A DNA stretch of 64,000 bases from Haliclystus octoradiatus (GCA_916610825.1 OU744447.1:4657402-4721401), one strand, 5' to 3'. Positions 12,501-27,500 are shown, counted from the stretch's first letter. Notes: generated by a model from the sequence alone, not told the origin. Program-made: numbers and translations.

Positions 12501-15500
12501 TTTAAAAAAGGTACACAGAAAAGAATCTGAGAATGAGCTAGAATATATAGTTGATGTAAATTAAGAAGAAATTTGTAAAGTAAGATTGTAATTATCATAG
12601 TGTTTTTGATATGATTGTAATTTGGAGCTTCATGAGTTGTTGCATAAATAACTATTGTCTAATGAACATGTAGTATAGTAGCTTGTTAGTATGGATTTTG
12701 TTTGTGATTGCTCAAAAGACTAGCAAGAAAGGAGCACGTCAGGCAGAGAAACAGAATTGTTACACAGGAAAGGAAAGCAATAATTGTGAAGAGCTTGTAG
12801 AATATGTGCTTTTGCAAAAGGAACATGGAAAATATTGGTTCTTCTGTGATGGCTGTCAATAAATGTGAAAAGGTTTTTTTTGCTGGGCAAAATGATTTAT
12901 TGACATGATGTAGAAAAGAAAGTACTTTTACTCCATACAAATCAGAAAGTTTTAAAATTCCACTTTTATGAAGTTCTGTTGGAGCAGGAAATGACTGAAG
13001 CTGTCTTGATAGTGTCAACTCATAAAAAACGAAAGTCAAATTTTTTACTCAACTTCTCGTAGTAACTGAATTGATTACTTTGGCAAGTTTTTCAGATTAA
13101 CGAATAAGTATTGCATGTTTCGAGAAATCAGTATTTAAAGAACTGAGAATTTCAAATCTTGAAAAAGGAGAATGAAAGTTGAATGAAGTCATACTGTAAA
13201 AATTCATATCACGATGAGTGAACGGGATAAGATCATCCCAACTATCGATCATTCGTCCATAACATCAACACGATTTTTGAAGAGTTTGTTCTTACGAAGG
13301 GATGCTCCATAGTTGTGGTGATCTTATCGCGCTCCCTTGTTGTGATTTTTACAATATGACATCACTTGAATTTCGTTCTCCGTTTTTTAAGATTTGAAAT
13401 TCTCACTTTTTTAAGTGCTCATATTTCAAAAAGGACTCATAAGTTTACCGAAAAACTTGTCAAAATAATCAAATCATTGGGTCAAGTAATCAAGTCAAAA
13501 CTTAAGGAAAAAATTTAGATTTACAATTTTTTATGAGTACACCTTATTGTAAATTACAAATAATATCTATATTTATTTTGATAACATTATTACGAATAAT
13601 TCAATTTGAATTCAGCTCATGTTAAAAATGTGTTGCGATTTAACCATCCAATTAAATTCACTCAGTTCTCATATTAAAAAGTCTCAGCGTAGCTCGTAAA
13701 TTATATTAGTAATTTATCGTAGCGCGTAGATTATACAATTTCCTGTTCATTATCAAGCCAACTTGTACAGTTATTGGTAACTTGAAATCCTGCGTCAGTC
13801 TCTTTACCCCTAATGATGGTAATAATGTGATAGTATGTTTTTATCTCACCTCCTAATGTTTTAATCACTGGGCTCCAAGGACTAACTTGTTGATATCCCT
13901 GAAACAAGATATATAATATACAAACAATTCCAGAACAACATTAGAAAAACATTAGACATCAAAAAAGGAAAATATAATATCCAATTTGATAAGAACCTTT
14001 AAAAATATTAACTTATGAGTAACAAAGTCATGTACAATAACATAAGCCAGTGCTCCGAAGTGACTAAAGTGCATCAGATATCAATAGCTCATAGGAAACT
14101 GTGCTCCAATTGCTTTCTATAATAACTAGCAAACTTTTATATACTTTTGCATGACTTTCTTACTCATAAGTTAGTGTTTTTGACACTGCTGATCAAATTG
14201 GAAATTCTCAATTGTGATATCAAGTTTGAATTACAAGATCTATTGAGTGTTTGGAACCCGGTTTCGGTTCTGCGTTGATATGGTAAATTTGCAGAGCCAT
14301 CTATTTACAACAGTTGGAATACTCTTTTATGTGCCACTCTGGGCTCTCATTGGACAGATGGCAGCCACAATATTTTATGGACGCAATTTTCGTTTTGAAA
14401 AACCTAGACTTGCGAGATTTGATTAAAACCTGCGTAAATGATATCATGGATTAGCAAAACTGTACTTCAAAAGCAAAACCTTGGTTTCAATGGAGTGAAA
14501 ACGGCGATATTCGAACCACAAAACTTGCTTGTCCCAACTCATATAATATAGATGGCTCTGGTGATTTGGCCTCATAACTTCAAAGGAGCAATATTGAACT
14601 GGGGTAGCAACGAACTTAACTTGAATCAAGATAAGTGTAAATTCAAAGATCAATGTCAGTCATGGCTTCAGTAGAGCTTCAAATTTCACGTATCAGCATG
14701 GTTTCAGGCACAATACTCTAAGCGTGTAGAGCCCACCGTTCATTATTGCCTCTTTAAACCAATCAGATTGATTGAATCAATTTGGTTATTATACAATGCC
14801 AGTTATAGAAAACAAATCGCAGGTAGGAATACCAATGAAAGATAATCTGTAGTTACTTGCTTATCTGATTGGTTAGATAATTTGTTTAGATGATGGCAAT
14901 TAATAGTTGGTGTATTAACTACTTGTGATAAAAATCAATTAACTCAACATATCCATCGCATGAAACACAATGAATAATTTTAATTTGTTTATTTTTTCCT
15001 GATATTCAAAGTCAAAGACAACACATTCTCGCCTCTGCGTGAAACAGTTCAGGAGTTTATGAACAGTTCATGAACAGATCATGAACGTTAAATGGCCCCA
15101 CGTTTCCAAGAACTGTTCATAAACTGTCTGCCAATTTTCATAAACTGTTCATGAAAATTGGGGCCATTTAAAACTCATGAACTGTAGTCGTTCATGAACT
15201 TCTGCACTGTTGTTTCTTGCTGGGGGTAATGTTTAAAACTTCAAAATGTTCTGTAGGATTCTTATAAACTATTACAACTTTGAGTAATTCTTAATATATT
15301 TTCAATTTAGTTCTGTATTTTTTTCATGAAAGATTTTGATTTTTAGGCTGGAAAACAGTAAACACAGAAGAAATAGCTAGGGAAAGTTGGCATTCAAGAA
15401 TGTACATGTACACTTATCATTTGACATCCAATGTAAGAACATTGTGTTTAGAATTAGATAATAATTCCTATAATCATATATTAAATTGAAAAACATTGAA

Positions 15501-18500
15501 ACATTGGCTTAAGAAAATTTCATAACCATTCAAACTATGATAAACTAGCAATGAGTGTAGTCCATAATGGATCTTCTATGATAAAACTTTCAGATCACTT
15601 ATAATTAAACAATTGACTAAGCTTTCTATCGCTGTATAATACGGAGTATGAACTCTGGAGGAGAACATTAGACACAATACGCATTGAAACGATGTAGCAT
15701 TAATCAATACATCTTAATCATTCCTTTAATAAAAATTTAATTTATTTCACATCAATTGAGTCGATTGAAATGTATAATTTAACGTAGCTTTGTCTACATA
15801 GAAAAACTTTATTTTATGTGTTGAAAGGAAGCCAGAACACATTAATTATTATAAATTACAAATACTCAGTCAAATTTCGAAATCGGAAACTTTCCATAAA
15901 AAATCACTTCAAATCCGATCCTATCCGAAGACCTAAAATATTAACCCGAATCTGACCTGATACGATCGGATCGCGTTCGGTTCCAATTCATAAATCTTTA
16001 TTGCAATATATACAACATTAATGTGGTGTTCACAAAATAACGCCGTCAAGGTGTGGCCGGTCAAACTCGTGGCATTGCATGCAATATATTCAGTATTAAA
16101 TTAATTTAGCTTCGACGAGACACATGGTCCACTAATTTCTGTTATTAACATGATCAAACGATATCTTTTGTTAATTAAAAATGATTTACTGCTTCATATT
16201 TAAAAAAAATCAGAAAAATCGTTGATATAAACCGCCGAATGGCGGATTTGAACTTACGACCCTGATATTGTAATACCAGAGCATTAACCAATGAGCCAAC
16301 CCCTTACTTACTTTTGTACACGCTTTGACTGTACTAATCAACAAACCTGCTGCTTCGACAACGTATTACTGAACAAGGCGACAGCGCGTGTATTGATTTC
16401 AAACTATATATATAATCTGAAAATATTATGATATGATAGTATATGAGCCTATATATTTTTGATCTTTGCAATCTCAGCAAGTAGGCCTGTGATTTTCATG
16501 GCAGTCTATCAAAATACTAAGAGTTCGTTGAAAATAAAATTTTAAAAGTAAACAAAAGATGTGAAAAGTTGACCTCATAGTGCTTCTTGTTATCAAATTT
16601 TCCAGACTAATAGCATCAACATTCTTTTAACAGGAAATAAAATTCTATAATAAATCGCTATACTAATTCGATATTGATATTATGTTACATCTTGTTGTCA
16701 ATATTTCTACGCGCTATTTATAATACATTACAGATGTCGAATGAAAGAAAAGATGATTATGAATAAATTAATTATTTTGATAGAAAAACGAAAACAACTC
16801 ATTTTGCCAGATTCGTGATATGAATATTTATTCAGAATTTATTGAAACGGACGCGATGGTTTATAGAGTGGAAATGTTTAGTGCAGCTTCAAAGATATAA
16901 ATACCACAGCCGATGGTAATATTTAAATGCTCATGTTATGATGTCTGACGAAAAGGATAATTTACTATGTAGAAAATGAATCTACTTTACCATGCATTTG
17001 ATCACGATATGAAATGATCATTTTTGTCAGAATTATTTCGAATAAAAGACAATCTTTATTTTATTCTTATCGGGCGTACATTCTCCTTCGATAAAATATG
17101 GTTGTTAACTTATTATTGATTGGTGTATTAACTCAGAGAACCCGCTATTATGTATTTAAATGTTGTTCGGAGATTATGCCGCTTGTATAGTTTTTATTTG
17201 GATCTCATTTGGAAAATGGTAAGTTGTATTTTAATAAATATTGTTTGCTATGATCGATTATTTCATGCAACCTTTTCGCCTTTTATTTTTGTAACACAAG
17301 GTTTGTTACACTCATCCAAACTGTATTAACTATTTAAAAATGTTTTTAAATTATGTTTTTGTGCTTTTAAATTCAAAGCAAAATTTTTCAACGCTGAAAA
17401 TATTATAATTATTATTATTTATCACAAATCATACGCTCAATTCAATTTAACTTTATTAAATGTTGATCAACGATAATAACAAGACACCGCTATATTTATT
17501 CTCGAAACTGTAGTAACATACTGTGTCTTATTCGTATAGCAAGTCAACAAAATGAAATTTTAATTTTAATTGATGCCTACAATTTCTTCGTTACTTATGG
17601 AAGCAAAATCTGAAATTAAAAGCCTGCCGGCTCAAAACCAAATGATTCATATTTTTATATTAAATAATAAATTATGGAAATACTTTTGTGCAATGCCTTG
17701 ATTGATTCTAAACTCTGTTATTTTAGACTGTAGACAGATAATCTATTCGAACTTTGAATATTTTTCGAATAAGTCGAACACCAACGTCATTTTGAAAATG
17801 CCCCGCGATAGATTGTTCATTTCAAAACAGATTGTTTGCTCAGTGTTCTCACAAATTATATATCAAAATAGCCATTTTAAAAGTAAAATGTTTTATATCT
17901 CGATTTTGAGAAAAGTAATGAACGGCATTTTGTTTCATTAATAAATTTAATTAAGACCTAAAGTCTCTTTAATTTCATAGCGTTTGTGCCGCGCTATATG
18001 TATTGCTGATATCAACACTATATGAAATAGGTCTACGTTTCTTTGATTTCAAAACATATTTTGTCTGGCCTAGTTATATTGGTAATTCAATGTAACTCAG
18101 TATTTCGTATTGTTTTAATTATCATAAATCTGATTCAGTTTTAAGTTTCACTTGTTCAAACAATTTACACGCAGCTTTTAAATTCAAAGCAAAATATTTT
18201 TGTTCTGGGGATTTCAATTTGAATTCGATTTGGCTGCCCGCTAGATTATCGACCTATGAAATTTTTCAAAATCTCTGAATTTTTTAATGCAAGGATATCA
18301 AATAAAATATCAGATGAAGTATATTATTTTAAAACAACGTCATAGACCCATACTTTTCATACAACAAATTTGTTACTGTACACGGTTATCTCGACACAAA
18401 TGTTTGCATAATTTCCCGGCAACGGATTATCCGTATTATATCGCCAGTAAGACGTACATAAGTCGCGGACAGACACAGAAATATCGAAATATAGTGATAT

Positions 18501-21500
18501 ATAAACAGACAGTATAATGTATACTAGCAATGAGTGTGGTCCATAATGGACCTTCTATGATAAAAACTTTTAGATCACCTATAATTAAACAATTGACTAA
18601 GCTGACTATCGCTGTAAAATACGGAGTATGAACTCTGTAGTAGAACATCATGAGACACAATACGCATTGAAACGATGTAGCATTAATCAATACATCTTAA
18701 TCATTCCTTTAATAAAAATTTAATTTATTTCACATCAATTGAGTCGATTGAAATGTATAATTTAACGTAGCTATATCTACATAGAAAAACTTTATTTTAT
18801 GTGTTGAAAGGAAACCAGAACACATTAATTATTATAAATTACAAATACTCAGTCAAATTTCGAAATCTGAAACTATCCATAAAAAATCACTTCAAATCCG
18901 ATCCGATCCGAAGACCTAAAATATTAACCCGAATCTGACCGGATACGATCGGATCGCGTTCGGTTCGAATTCATAAATCTTTATTGCAATATATACAGCA
19001 ACAATGTGGTGTTCACAAAATAACGCCGTCAAGGTGTGGCCGGTCAAACTCGTGGCATTGCATGCAATATATTCAATATTAAATTGATTTAGCTTCGACA
19101 AGACACATGGTCCACTAATTTCTGTTATTAACATGATCAAACGATATCTTTTGTTAATTAACAATGATTTACTGCTTCATATTAAAAAAAAATCAGAAAA
19201 ATCGTTGATAAAAATTGCCGAATGGCGGATTTGGACTGACGACCCTGATATTGTAATACCAGGGCATTAACCAATCGGCCACTACCTTACTTTTTGTTAT
19301 CGGTGCTTTAACTGAAGTGATCAACAAAATTACTGCTTCGACAACGTATTATTGAACAAGGCCGACCCACGCGCGTGTATTGAAAATCAAATTATATATA
19401 TAATCTGAAAATATTATGATATGATAGTAAATGAGCCTATAAATTTTTGATCTTTGCAATCTCAGCAAGCAGGCCTGTGATTTTCATGGCAGTCTATCAA
19501 AATATCAAGATTTCGTTGAAAATAAAATTTTGTAAGTAAAAAAAAGAAGTGAAAAATTGGCCTGATAGTGCTTCTTGTTATCAAATTTTCCAGAATAATA
19601 GCATCAACATTCTTTTAAAAGGAAATGAAGTTCTATAATAATTCGCTATACTAATTTGATATTGATATCATGTTACATCTTGTTGTCAATATTTCTACGC
19701 GCTATTTATAATACATTACAGATGTCGAATGAAAGAAAAGACGATTATGAATAAATTAATTATTTTGATAGAAAAATGAAAACAACTCATTTTGCCAGAT
19801 TCGTGATATGCATATTTATTCAGAATTTATTGAAACGGACGCGATGGTTTATAGAGTGGAAATGTTTAGTGCAGCTTCAAAGATATAAAATATCATAGCT
19901 GATGGTAGTATTTAAATGCTCATGTTATGATGTCTGATGAAAAGGATTTACTTATATAGAAAATGAATCTACTTTACCTTGCATTTGATCGCGATATGAA
20001 ATGATCATTTTTGTCAGAATTATTTCGAATAAAAAGCAATTTATATTATATTCTTATCGGGCTCACATTCTCCTTCGATAAAATATGGTTGTTAACTTAT
20101 TATTGATTGGTGTATTAACTCAGAGAACCCGCTATTATGTATTTAAATGTTGTTCGGAGATTATGCCGCTCGTATAGTTTTTATTTGGATCTCATTTGGA
20201 AAATGGTAAGTAGTATTTTAATAAATATTGTTTGCTATGATCGATTATTTCATGCAACCTTTTCACTTTTTATTTTTGTAACACAAGGTTTGTTACACTC
20301 ATCCAAACTGTATTAACTATTTAAAAATGTTTTTGAATTATGTTTTTGTGCTTTTAAATTCAAAGCAAAATTTTTGAACGCTGAAAATATTATAATTATT
20401 ATTATTTATCACAAATCATACGCTCAATTCAATTTAACTTTGTTAAATTTGATATACCTGAAATTAACTCTATTAAATGTTGATCAAAGATAATAACAAG
20501 ACATCGCTATTTTTATTCTCGAAACTGTAGTAACATACTGTGTCTTATTCGTATAGCAAGTCAACACAATGAAATTTTAATTTTAATCGATGCCTATAAT
20601 TCCTTCGTTAATTATGGAAGCAAAATCTGAAAATAAAAGCCTTGCTGCTCAAAACCAAATGATTCGTTTTTTTATATTAAATAATAAATTATAGAAATAC
20701 TTTTGTGCAATGCCTTGATTAATTCTAAACTCTATAATTTTAGACTGTAGACAGATAATCTCTTCGAACTTTGAATATTTTTCGAATTAGTCGAACGCCA
20801 ACGTCAATTTGAAAATTCTTGCAAATTAATTTGTTTTTAAGCCCCGCGATAGATTATTCATTTCAAAACAGATTGTTTGCTCAGTGTTCTCACAAATTAT
20901 ATATCAAAATAGCCTTTTTAAAAGTGAAATGTTTTATATCTCCATTTTGAGAAAAGTAATGAACGGCATTTTGTTTCATTAATAAATTAAATTAAGACCT
21001 CAAGTCTCTATATGTATTGCTGATATCAACACTACATGAAATAGGTCTACGTTTCTTTGATTTCAAAACATATTTTGTCTGGCCTAGTTATACTGGTAAT
21101 TCAATGTAATTCAGTATTTCGTATTGTTTTAATTATCATAAAACCGATTCAGTTTCAAGTTTCACTTGTTCAAACTATTTACACGCAGCTTTTAAATTCA
21201 AAGCAAAATATTTTTGTTCTGGAGAATTCAATTTGAAGTCGATTTGGCTGCCCGCTAGATTATCGACCTATGAAATTTTTCAAAATCTCTGAATTTTTTA
21301 ATGTAATGATATCAAATAAAATATCAGATGAGGTATATTATTTTAAAACAACGTCATAGACCCATACTTTTCATACAACAAATTTGTTACTGTACACGGT
21401 TATCTCGACACAAATGTTTGCATAATTTCCCGACAACGGATTATCCGTATTATTTCGCCAGTAAGACGTACATAAGTCGCGGACAGACACAGAAATATAG

Positions 21501-24500
21501 TGATATATAAACAGACAGTATTATGTATATAAGTGACTAGCAATGAGTGTTGTGGTCCATTATGGACCTTCTATGAAAAAACTTTCAGATCACTTATAAT
21601 TAAACAATTGACTAAGCTTTCCATCGCTGTATAATACGGAGTATGAACTCTGGAGGAGAACATGAGACACAATACGCATTGAAACGATGTAGCATTAATC
21701 AATACATCTTAATCATTCCTTTAATAAAAATTTAATTTATTTCACATCAATTGAGTCGATTGAAATGTATAATTTAACGTAACTATCTCTACATAGAAAA
21801 ACTTTATTTTATGTGCTGAAAGGAAACCAGAACACATTAATTATTATAAATTACAAATATTCAGTCAAATTTTGAAATATGAAACTATCCATAAAAAATC
21901 ACTTCAAATCCGATCCGATCCGAAGACCTAAAATATTAACCCGAATCTGACCCGATACGATCAAATCGCGTTCGGTTCGGATTGATAAATCTTCATTGCA
22001 ATACATACAACACTAATGTGGTGTTCACAAAATAACGCCGTCAAGGTGAAGCCGGTCAAACTCGTGGCATCGCATGTAATATATTCAATATTAAATTAAT
22101 TTAGCTTCGACAAGACACATGGGTCACTAATTTCTGTTATTAACATGATCAAACGATATCTTTTGTTAATTAAAAATGATGATGATATTAAAAAAAAATT
22201 AAAAAAATCGTTGATAGAAGGTTGCCGAATGGCGGAATTGAACTGATGACCCTGAATTTGTTATACCAGAGCATTAACCAATTAGCCACTGCCTTACTTA
22301 CTCATATCAGCGCTTTGACTGACATTATCAACAAACCTACAGCTTCGACAACGTATTATTGAAGAAGGCCGATCCACGTGCGTGAATTGAATTTCAAATT
22401 ATATATATAATCTGAAAATATTATGATATGATAGTATATGAGCCTATATATTTTTGATCTTTGCAATCTCAGCAAGTAGGCCTGTGATTTTCATGGCAGT
22501 CTATCAAAATACTAAGAGTTCGTTGAAAATAAAATTTTAAAAGTAAACAAAAGATGTGAAAAGTTGACCTCATAGTGCTTCTTGTTATCAAATTTTCCAG
22601 AATAATAGCATCAACATTCTTTTGAAAGGAAATAAAATTCTAAAATAAATCGCTATACTAATTCGATATTGATATTATGTTACATCTTGTTGTCAATATT
22701 TCTACGCGCTATACATTACAGATGTCGAATGAAAGAAAAGACGATTATGAATAAATTAATTATTTTGATAGAAAAACGAAAACAACTCATTTTGCCAGAT
22801 TCGTGATATGCATATTTATTCAGAATTTATTTGAAAAGGACGCGATGGTTTATAGAGTGGAAATGTTTAGTGCAGCTTCAAAGATATAAAATACCATAGC
22901 TGATGGTAGTATTTAAATGCTCATGTTATGATGTCTGATGAAAAGGATTTACGAAATGAAATGATCATATTTGTCAGAATTATTTCGAATAAAAAACAAT
23001 TTATATTTATTCTTATCGGGCTTACGTTGTCCTTCGATAAAATATGGTTGTTAACTTATTATTGATTGGTGTATTAACTCAGAGAACCCGCTATTATGTA
23101 TTTAAATGTTGTTCGGAGATTATGCCGCTCGTATAGTTTTTATTTGGATCTCATTTGGAAAATGGTAAGTTGTATTTTAATAAATATTGTTTGCTATGAT
23201 CGATTATTTCATGCAACCTTTTCACTTTTTCTTTTTGTAACACAAGGTTTGTTACACTCATCCAAACTGTATTAACTATTTAAAAATGTTTTTGAATTAT
23301 GTTTTTGTGCTTTTAAATTCAAAGCAAAATTTTTGAACGCTGAAAATATTATAATTATTATTATTTATTACAAATCATACGCTCAAATCAATTTAACTTT
23401 GTTAAATTTGATATACCTGAAATTAACTTCATTAAATGTTGATCAAATATAATAACAAGACATCGCTATTTTTATTCTCGAAACTGTAGTAACATAACTG
23501 TGTCTTATTCGTATAGCAAGTCAACAAAATGAAATTTTAATTTTAATCGATGCACCTATAATTCCTTCGTTAATTATGGAAGCAAAATCTGAAAATAAAA
23601 GCCTGCCTGCTCAAAACCAAATGATTCATGTTTTTATATTAAATAATAAATTAAAGAAATACTTTTGTGCAATGCCTTGATTGATTCTAAACTCTGTAAT
23701 TTTAGACTGTAGACAGATAATCTATTCGAACTTTGAATATTTTTCGAATTAGTCGAACGCCAACGTCATTTTGAAAATTCTTGCAAGTTAATTTGTTTTT
23801 ATGCCCCGCGATAGATTGTTCATTTCAAAACAGATTGTTTGCTCAGTGTTCTCACAAGTTATATATCAAAATAGCCTTTTTAAAAGTGAAATGTTTTGTA
23901 TCTCGATTTTGGTAAAAGTAATGAACGGCATTTTGTTTCATTAATAAATTAAATTAAGACCTAAAGTCTCTTTAATTTCATAGCGTTTGTGCCGCGCTAT
24001 ATGTAATCCTGATATCAACACTATATGAAATAGGTCTACGTTTCTTTGATTTCAAAACATATTTTGTCTGGCCTAGTTATACTGGTAATTCAATGTAACT
24101 CAGTATTTCATATTGTTTTAATTATCATAAATCTGATTCAGTTTTAAGTTTCACTTGTTCAAACAATTTACACGCAGCTTTTAAATTCAAAGCAAAATAT
24201 TTTTGTTCTGGGGATTTCAATTTGAATTCGATTTGGCTGCCCGCTAGATTATCGACCTATGAAATTTTTCAAAATCTCTGAATTTTTTAATGCAAGGATA
24301 TCAAATAAAATATCAGATGAAGTATATTATTTTAAAACAACGTCATAGACCCATACTTTTCATACAACAAATTTGTTACTGTACACGGTTATCTCGACAC
24401 AAATGTTTGCATAATTTCCCGGCAACGGATTATCCGTATTATATCGCCAGTAAGACGTACATAAGTCGCGGACAGACACAGAAATATAGTGATATATAAA

Positions 24501-27500
24501 CAGACAGTATTATGTATATAAGTGATAAGTGATAGGGTCAGAGGAGCAAATGGCAAAAGAAACATTTATGCAATCAGGCAAACTAGCCACTTTTAATACT
24601 CCATAGCATTGTAGTTAGAAAGGTCCATGGTAAAAACAATCAAATAGCTATAAAACAATTTACACAAGCTCAGTAAAATGCTCTACATTTTCTAATGATT
24701 AACCATAAACCAGCAAACATTCATACAGCATATGATTGCATTTCTCTTACCGTGGTATTAACAGCAATTTGGAATACTGCAAACTGCGATCCTGCCGGCA
24801 CTGCGACATTCTCATATGTAACACCAGATGATGTGGTCCTACGGCGACGTTTTTGAGAGATAGGATAAGTTTTACCATCACCAATTGTAAATACTTTGAA
24901 TTGGTCAAATGAACTAGCTGGGAATTCAGCAGTGATGTAAGCAACGCCAGCCTGATGAGTAGCAGCGTCATATTTTGAAATGTTCCTTGTCAAATAGTAA
25001 GATGAAACATGGGGTGGTTGTGTCTCTGATGTGTTGATCTCAATAACAACTAGTTGATAATGGCTGAAATCAAATAGTGGCAAAGTTGAATTAGCATCAT
25101 CAGCATTATCATCTATCCGAATGTGTAAGTTTATATGATTTTTTTCAAAGACTCATCTATTTGGCAAGATTTATAGGCTAATTATGGCTGCAATCATTAT
25201 CTATTATGATATGAGTTTTGCGTCTAATATGCAATAGTTTTACAGAGAAAATAATAAGTAAATTCGATATTGTTTGAACAATATCATTAAATTGGTGAAA
25301 ATTCAGAGAAGATCTAAAATTTTGAAATGTCAGATATTTTAAGGTATTAGGATAATAGCTTGTGTGATATAAATCCCTTGTTTGGCTTGTCTACTCTTCA
25401 GTTCAGGTACGATAAGCATTATTGTGTAGAAAATTTAAGGAATTGGCAATGACAATGAGTATAAATCTTGCACAATATACCAGAAAACAATTTTATGAAA
25501 TAGTGTTGGATTAATGTGAATGCCTAATTGATTAATACATTGTGTATGGATTTGTTAAAATTAGCATTAGCAATATAGCAGAAACCGATTGCGAATTAAT
25601 AATGGAGATGTTTTCAAAATGTATTTGGATTAGTTCGTTCAAAGCTTCATTGATTAGGCTCTAAATCAAAATTACCAATGCGAAAAACAGTTCATGAACT
25701 TCAAATGGCCAAAATTTCATGAACTGTTCATTAACTGTTCATGAACTCAACTCATTATTTAGCAGCGGTATGATACTGTAAATTATATAACCTTACCCAG
25801 TTGAATCAGGACCTTTTGAAAGTTCTACTTCAAAAGATGTGCTTGTACGTGTACCAGGAATCTTTGGAATATCCAAAAATTGACGAACTAAAAATGATAT
25901 GTCACACAGATTAAAAGCTGATTTTTTCTGATAATATATACAGTGTAACCCCTATAAGAGCAAATAAAAATTATCAATGACTCTCATCGAGAATCTTCAA
26001 AATTTGAAATTATAAAAATTGTATAAAGAACTCGACAACAAAATAGTTGATAGGACTACATAACAAGGTTGCAATTATAGCAAAAGCAGGGTTGAAATGA
26101 CAAAAATACAAAATATTACTAACCGATCTCAAGAGATGAGCTTGTTCCGTAGAGTATATCAGTCTAAAAAGAATGAAAGAGAGAACTGTTCAGGGCAGCA
26201 AGGTCATTCAAAAGTTGTGTTCATATATATAGCAATCATAACAATGACACAATAGCTACAAAAATATGACATTCTCTTTTGTTTGCATTTATCATTTCAC
26301 TACAAACCAGTAAAGCTATTCGCTCCTTTTCACGGAGTAGTACAGTCATTTTAAGCCAATATAAACCTCACACAAATTGCAACAAAAGCATTTTATATCA
26401 ATTCTAGTGTCAAATTTTATGCTTAACAACATATCCAAAATGTTCCGAAATCGGAGTACGCAAACTGCCTTAATTTCGCAATTTGATTTATGGCAATTCC
26501 AGTAGAAACATGAAAGCGAGGCTGTCCAGTTTCAGTGCAATCATGTGATTTAATTTGAAGGAATGCCATCAGACATTATAGCCCTGCATCATTTAGCTCA
26601 TTAAATGTGCTTAAAATTTCTTTACTGTCACTATGTATCAAATTATCAAAACGAGGCTATGTATGAAGATTAAACAAATCGACATAAAAAAAACTAGAAA
26701 AAGATATATACAGTAAGTGAAAAATGTTATTCATTATATTTTACCATTCCATTAAAAGTATAGATCATGTAAATATTAATTTATCTTATTTAGAAAATAC
26801 AACTAGGTGGTCGGTAAGCTTGTTTGCTAATGTTTTTTTTTTGAAGCGTGTATGACTTTTAATGGCTGGATGTTTTTCTCGACGCCAACTAATAATGGTA
26901 TTGCCAGCGATTGAACCCGAAACCCTGTGGGCCGAGGTCCAACGCCCTGCCCACTACATCAAGGCATTGGATAATGTGATGCTTCCACGCTCTATCAAAC
27001 AATAAGTAAAATCTAACTATCAATTACTTTTCATTGTTCTATATTGGTTAGATGGTTGGAGATTTGATCGATAATGATTATCATTGATTACCAAACAATT
27101 TTTTTAATTAGTATATCCACATAGTAGATGTTTTGCATTTATTTCGTTGTATCATTACACAATAATGGAGTTCAGTAATGTCCGAAACAACTCAAGCATA
27201 ACCGAGATTTTGTGAAATTTAGGACGTCACAGATATTATCATTAAAGAAGAGAATAAGAAAAAGCACAATTCAGTTTTTGTTTATATTAATAGAATAACA
27301 ATTACTCCGACAAAACACTGTTTATCGATGTCTTTAAAAATTGCTTTAAAATAACATAAGATATATCCAAACTGTAGCAAATAACTGTGTTTTTGATTTA
27401 TCGCTGATCTACAGGATGAAGAGAGAACGTAGCAGACTTAATTATTTTGTTTAACTTGTTCTAAAATTCTTTTACTAGTTTTCAACAGCAAATATGATAT

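Larger units (their letters stand above)
15545..18533. repeat. 3-kb unit A1
   Basis: First copy. Its marker stretch CCAATGAGCCAACCCC, in a tRNA-like segment, and GACAGCGCGTGTATTG are shared with unit B2 but not with A2 or A3. Confidence 0.9.
15536..24525. repeat. Array A: three head-to-tail copies of a ~3-kb unit
   Basis: Units start at CTAGCAATGAGTG near 15545, 18534 and 21537 and each ends near ACAGACAGTAT(T/A)ATGTAT. They are about 2989, 3003 and 2989 bp long and very similar by eye. No unit has an ORF over 80 codons. Both outer borders carry TGATAA. A second array of two units lies at 44864-50964. The array fills most of the 10.8-kb intron 13899-24750. Confidence 0.95.

Noticed and set aside
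12686..13039. 117-codon minus-strand frame
   Set aside because: No recognisable domain and it runs into the arm of the foldback element.
18287..24499. 60-76-codon frames at the end of each 3-kb unit (also near 47684)
   Set aside because: Short and without a domain. They are similar only because the units are similar; length and stop positions vary between copies.
15536..24525. Array A as a CRISPR, rDNA or histone-type cluster
   Set aside because: Unit length, lack of spacers and lack of rRNA or histone sequence exclude these.
15536..24525. Array A units as Helitrons
   Set aside because: CTAG occurs at unit borders, but there is no terminal hairpin at the proper distance and no TC start; evidence is too weak.
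25064..25160. Upstream extension of exon 24751-25063 (reading [20 protein letters not shown])
   Set aside because: It is open in frame, but every AG available there breaks the codon phase with exon 25797-25887. The acceptor at 25064-25065 is in phase and preceded by a better pyrimidine-rich tract.
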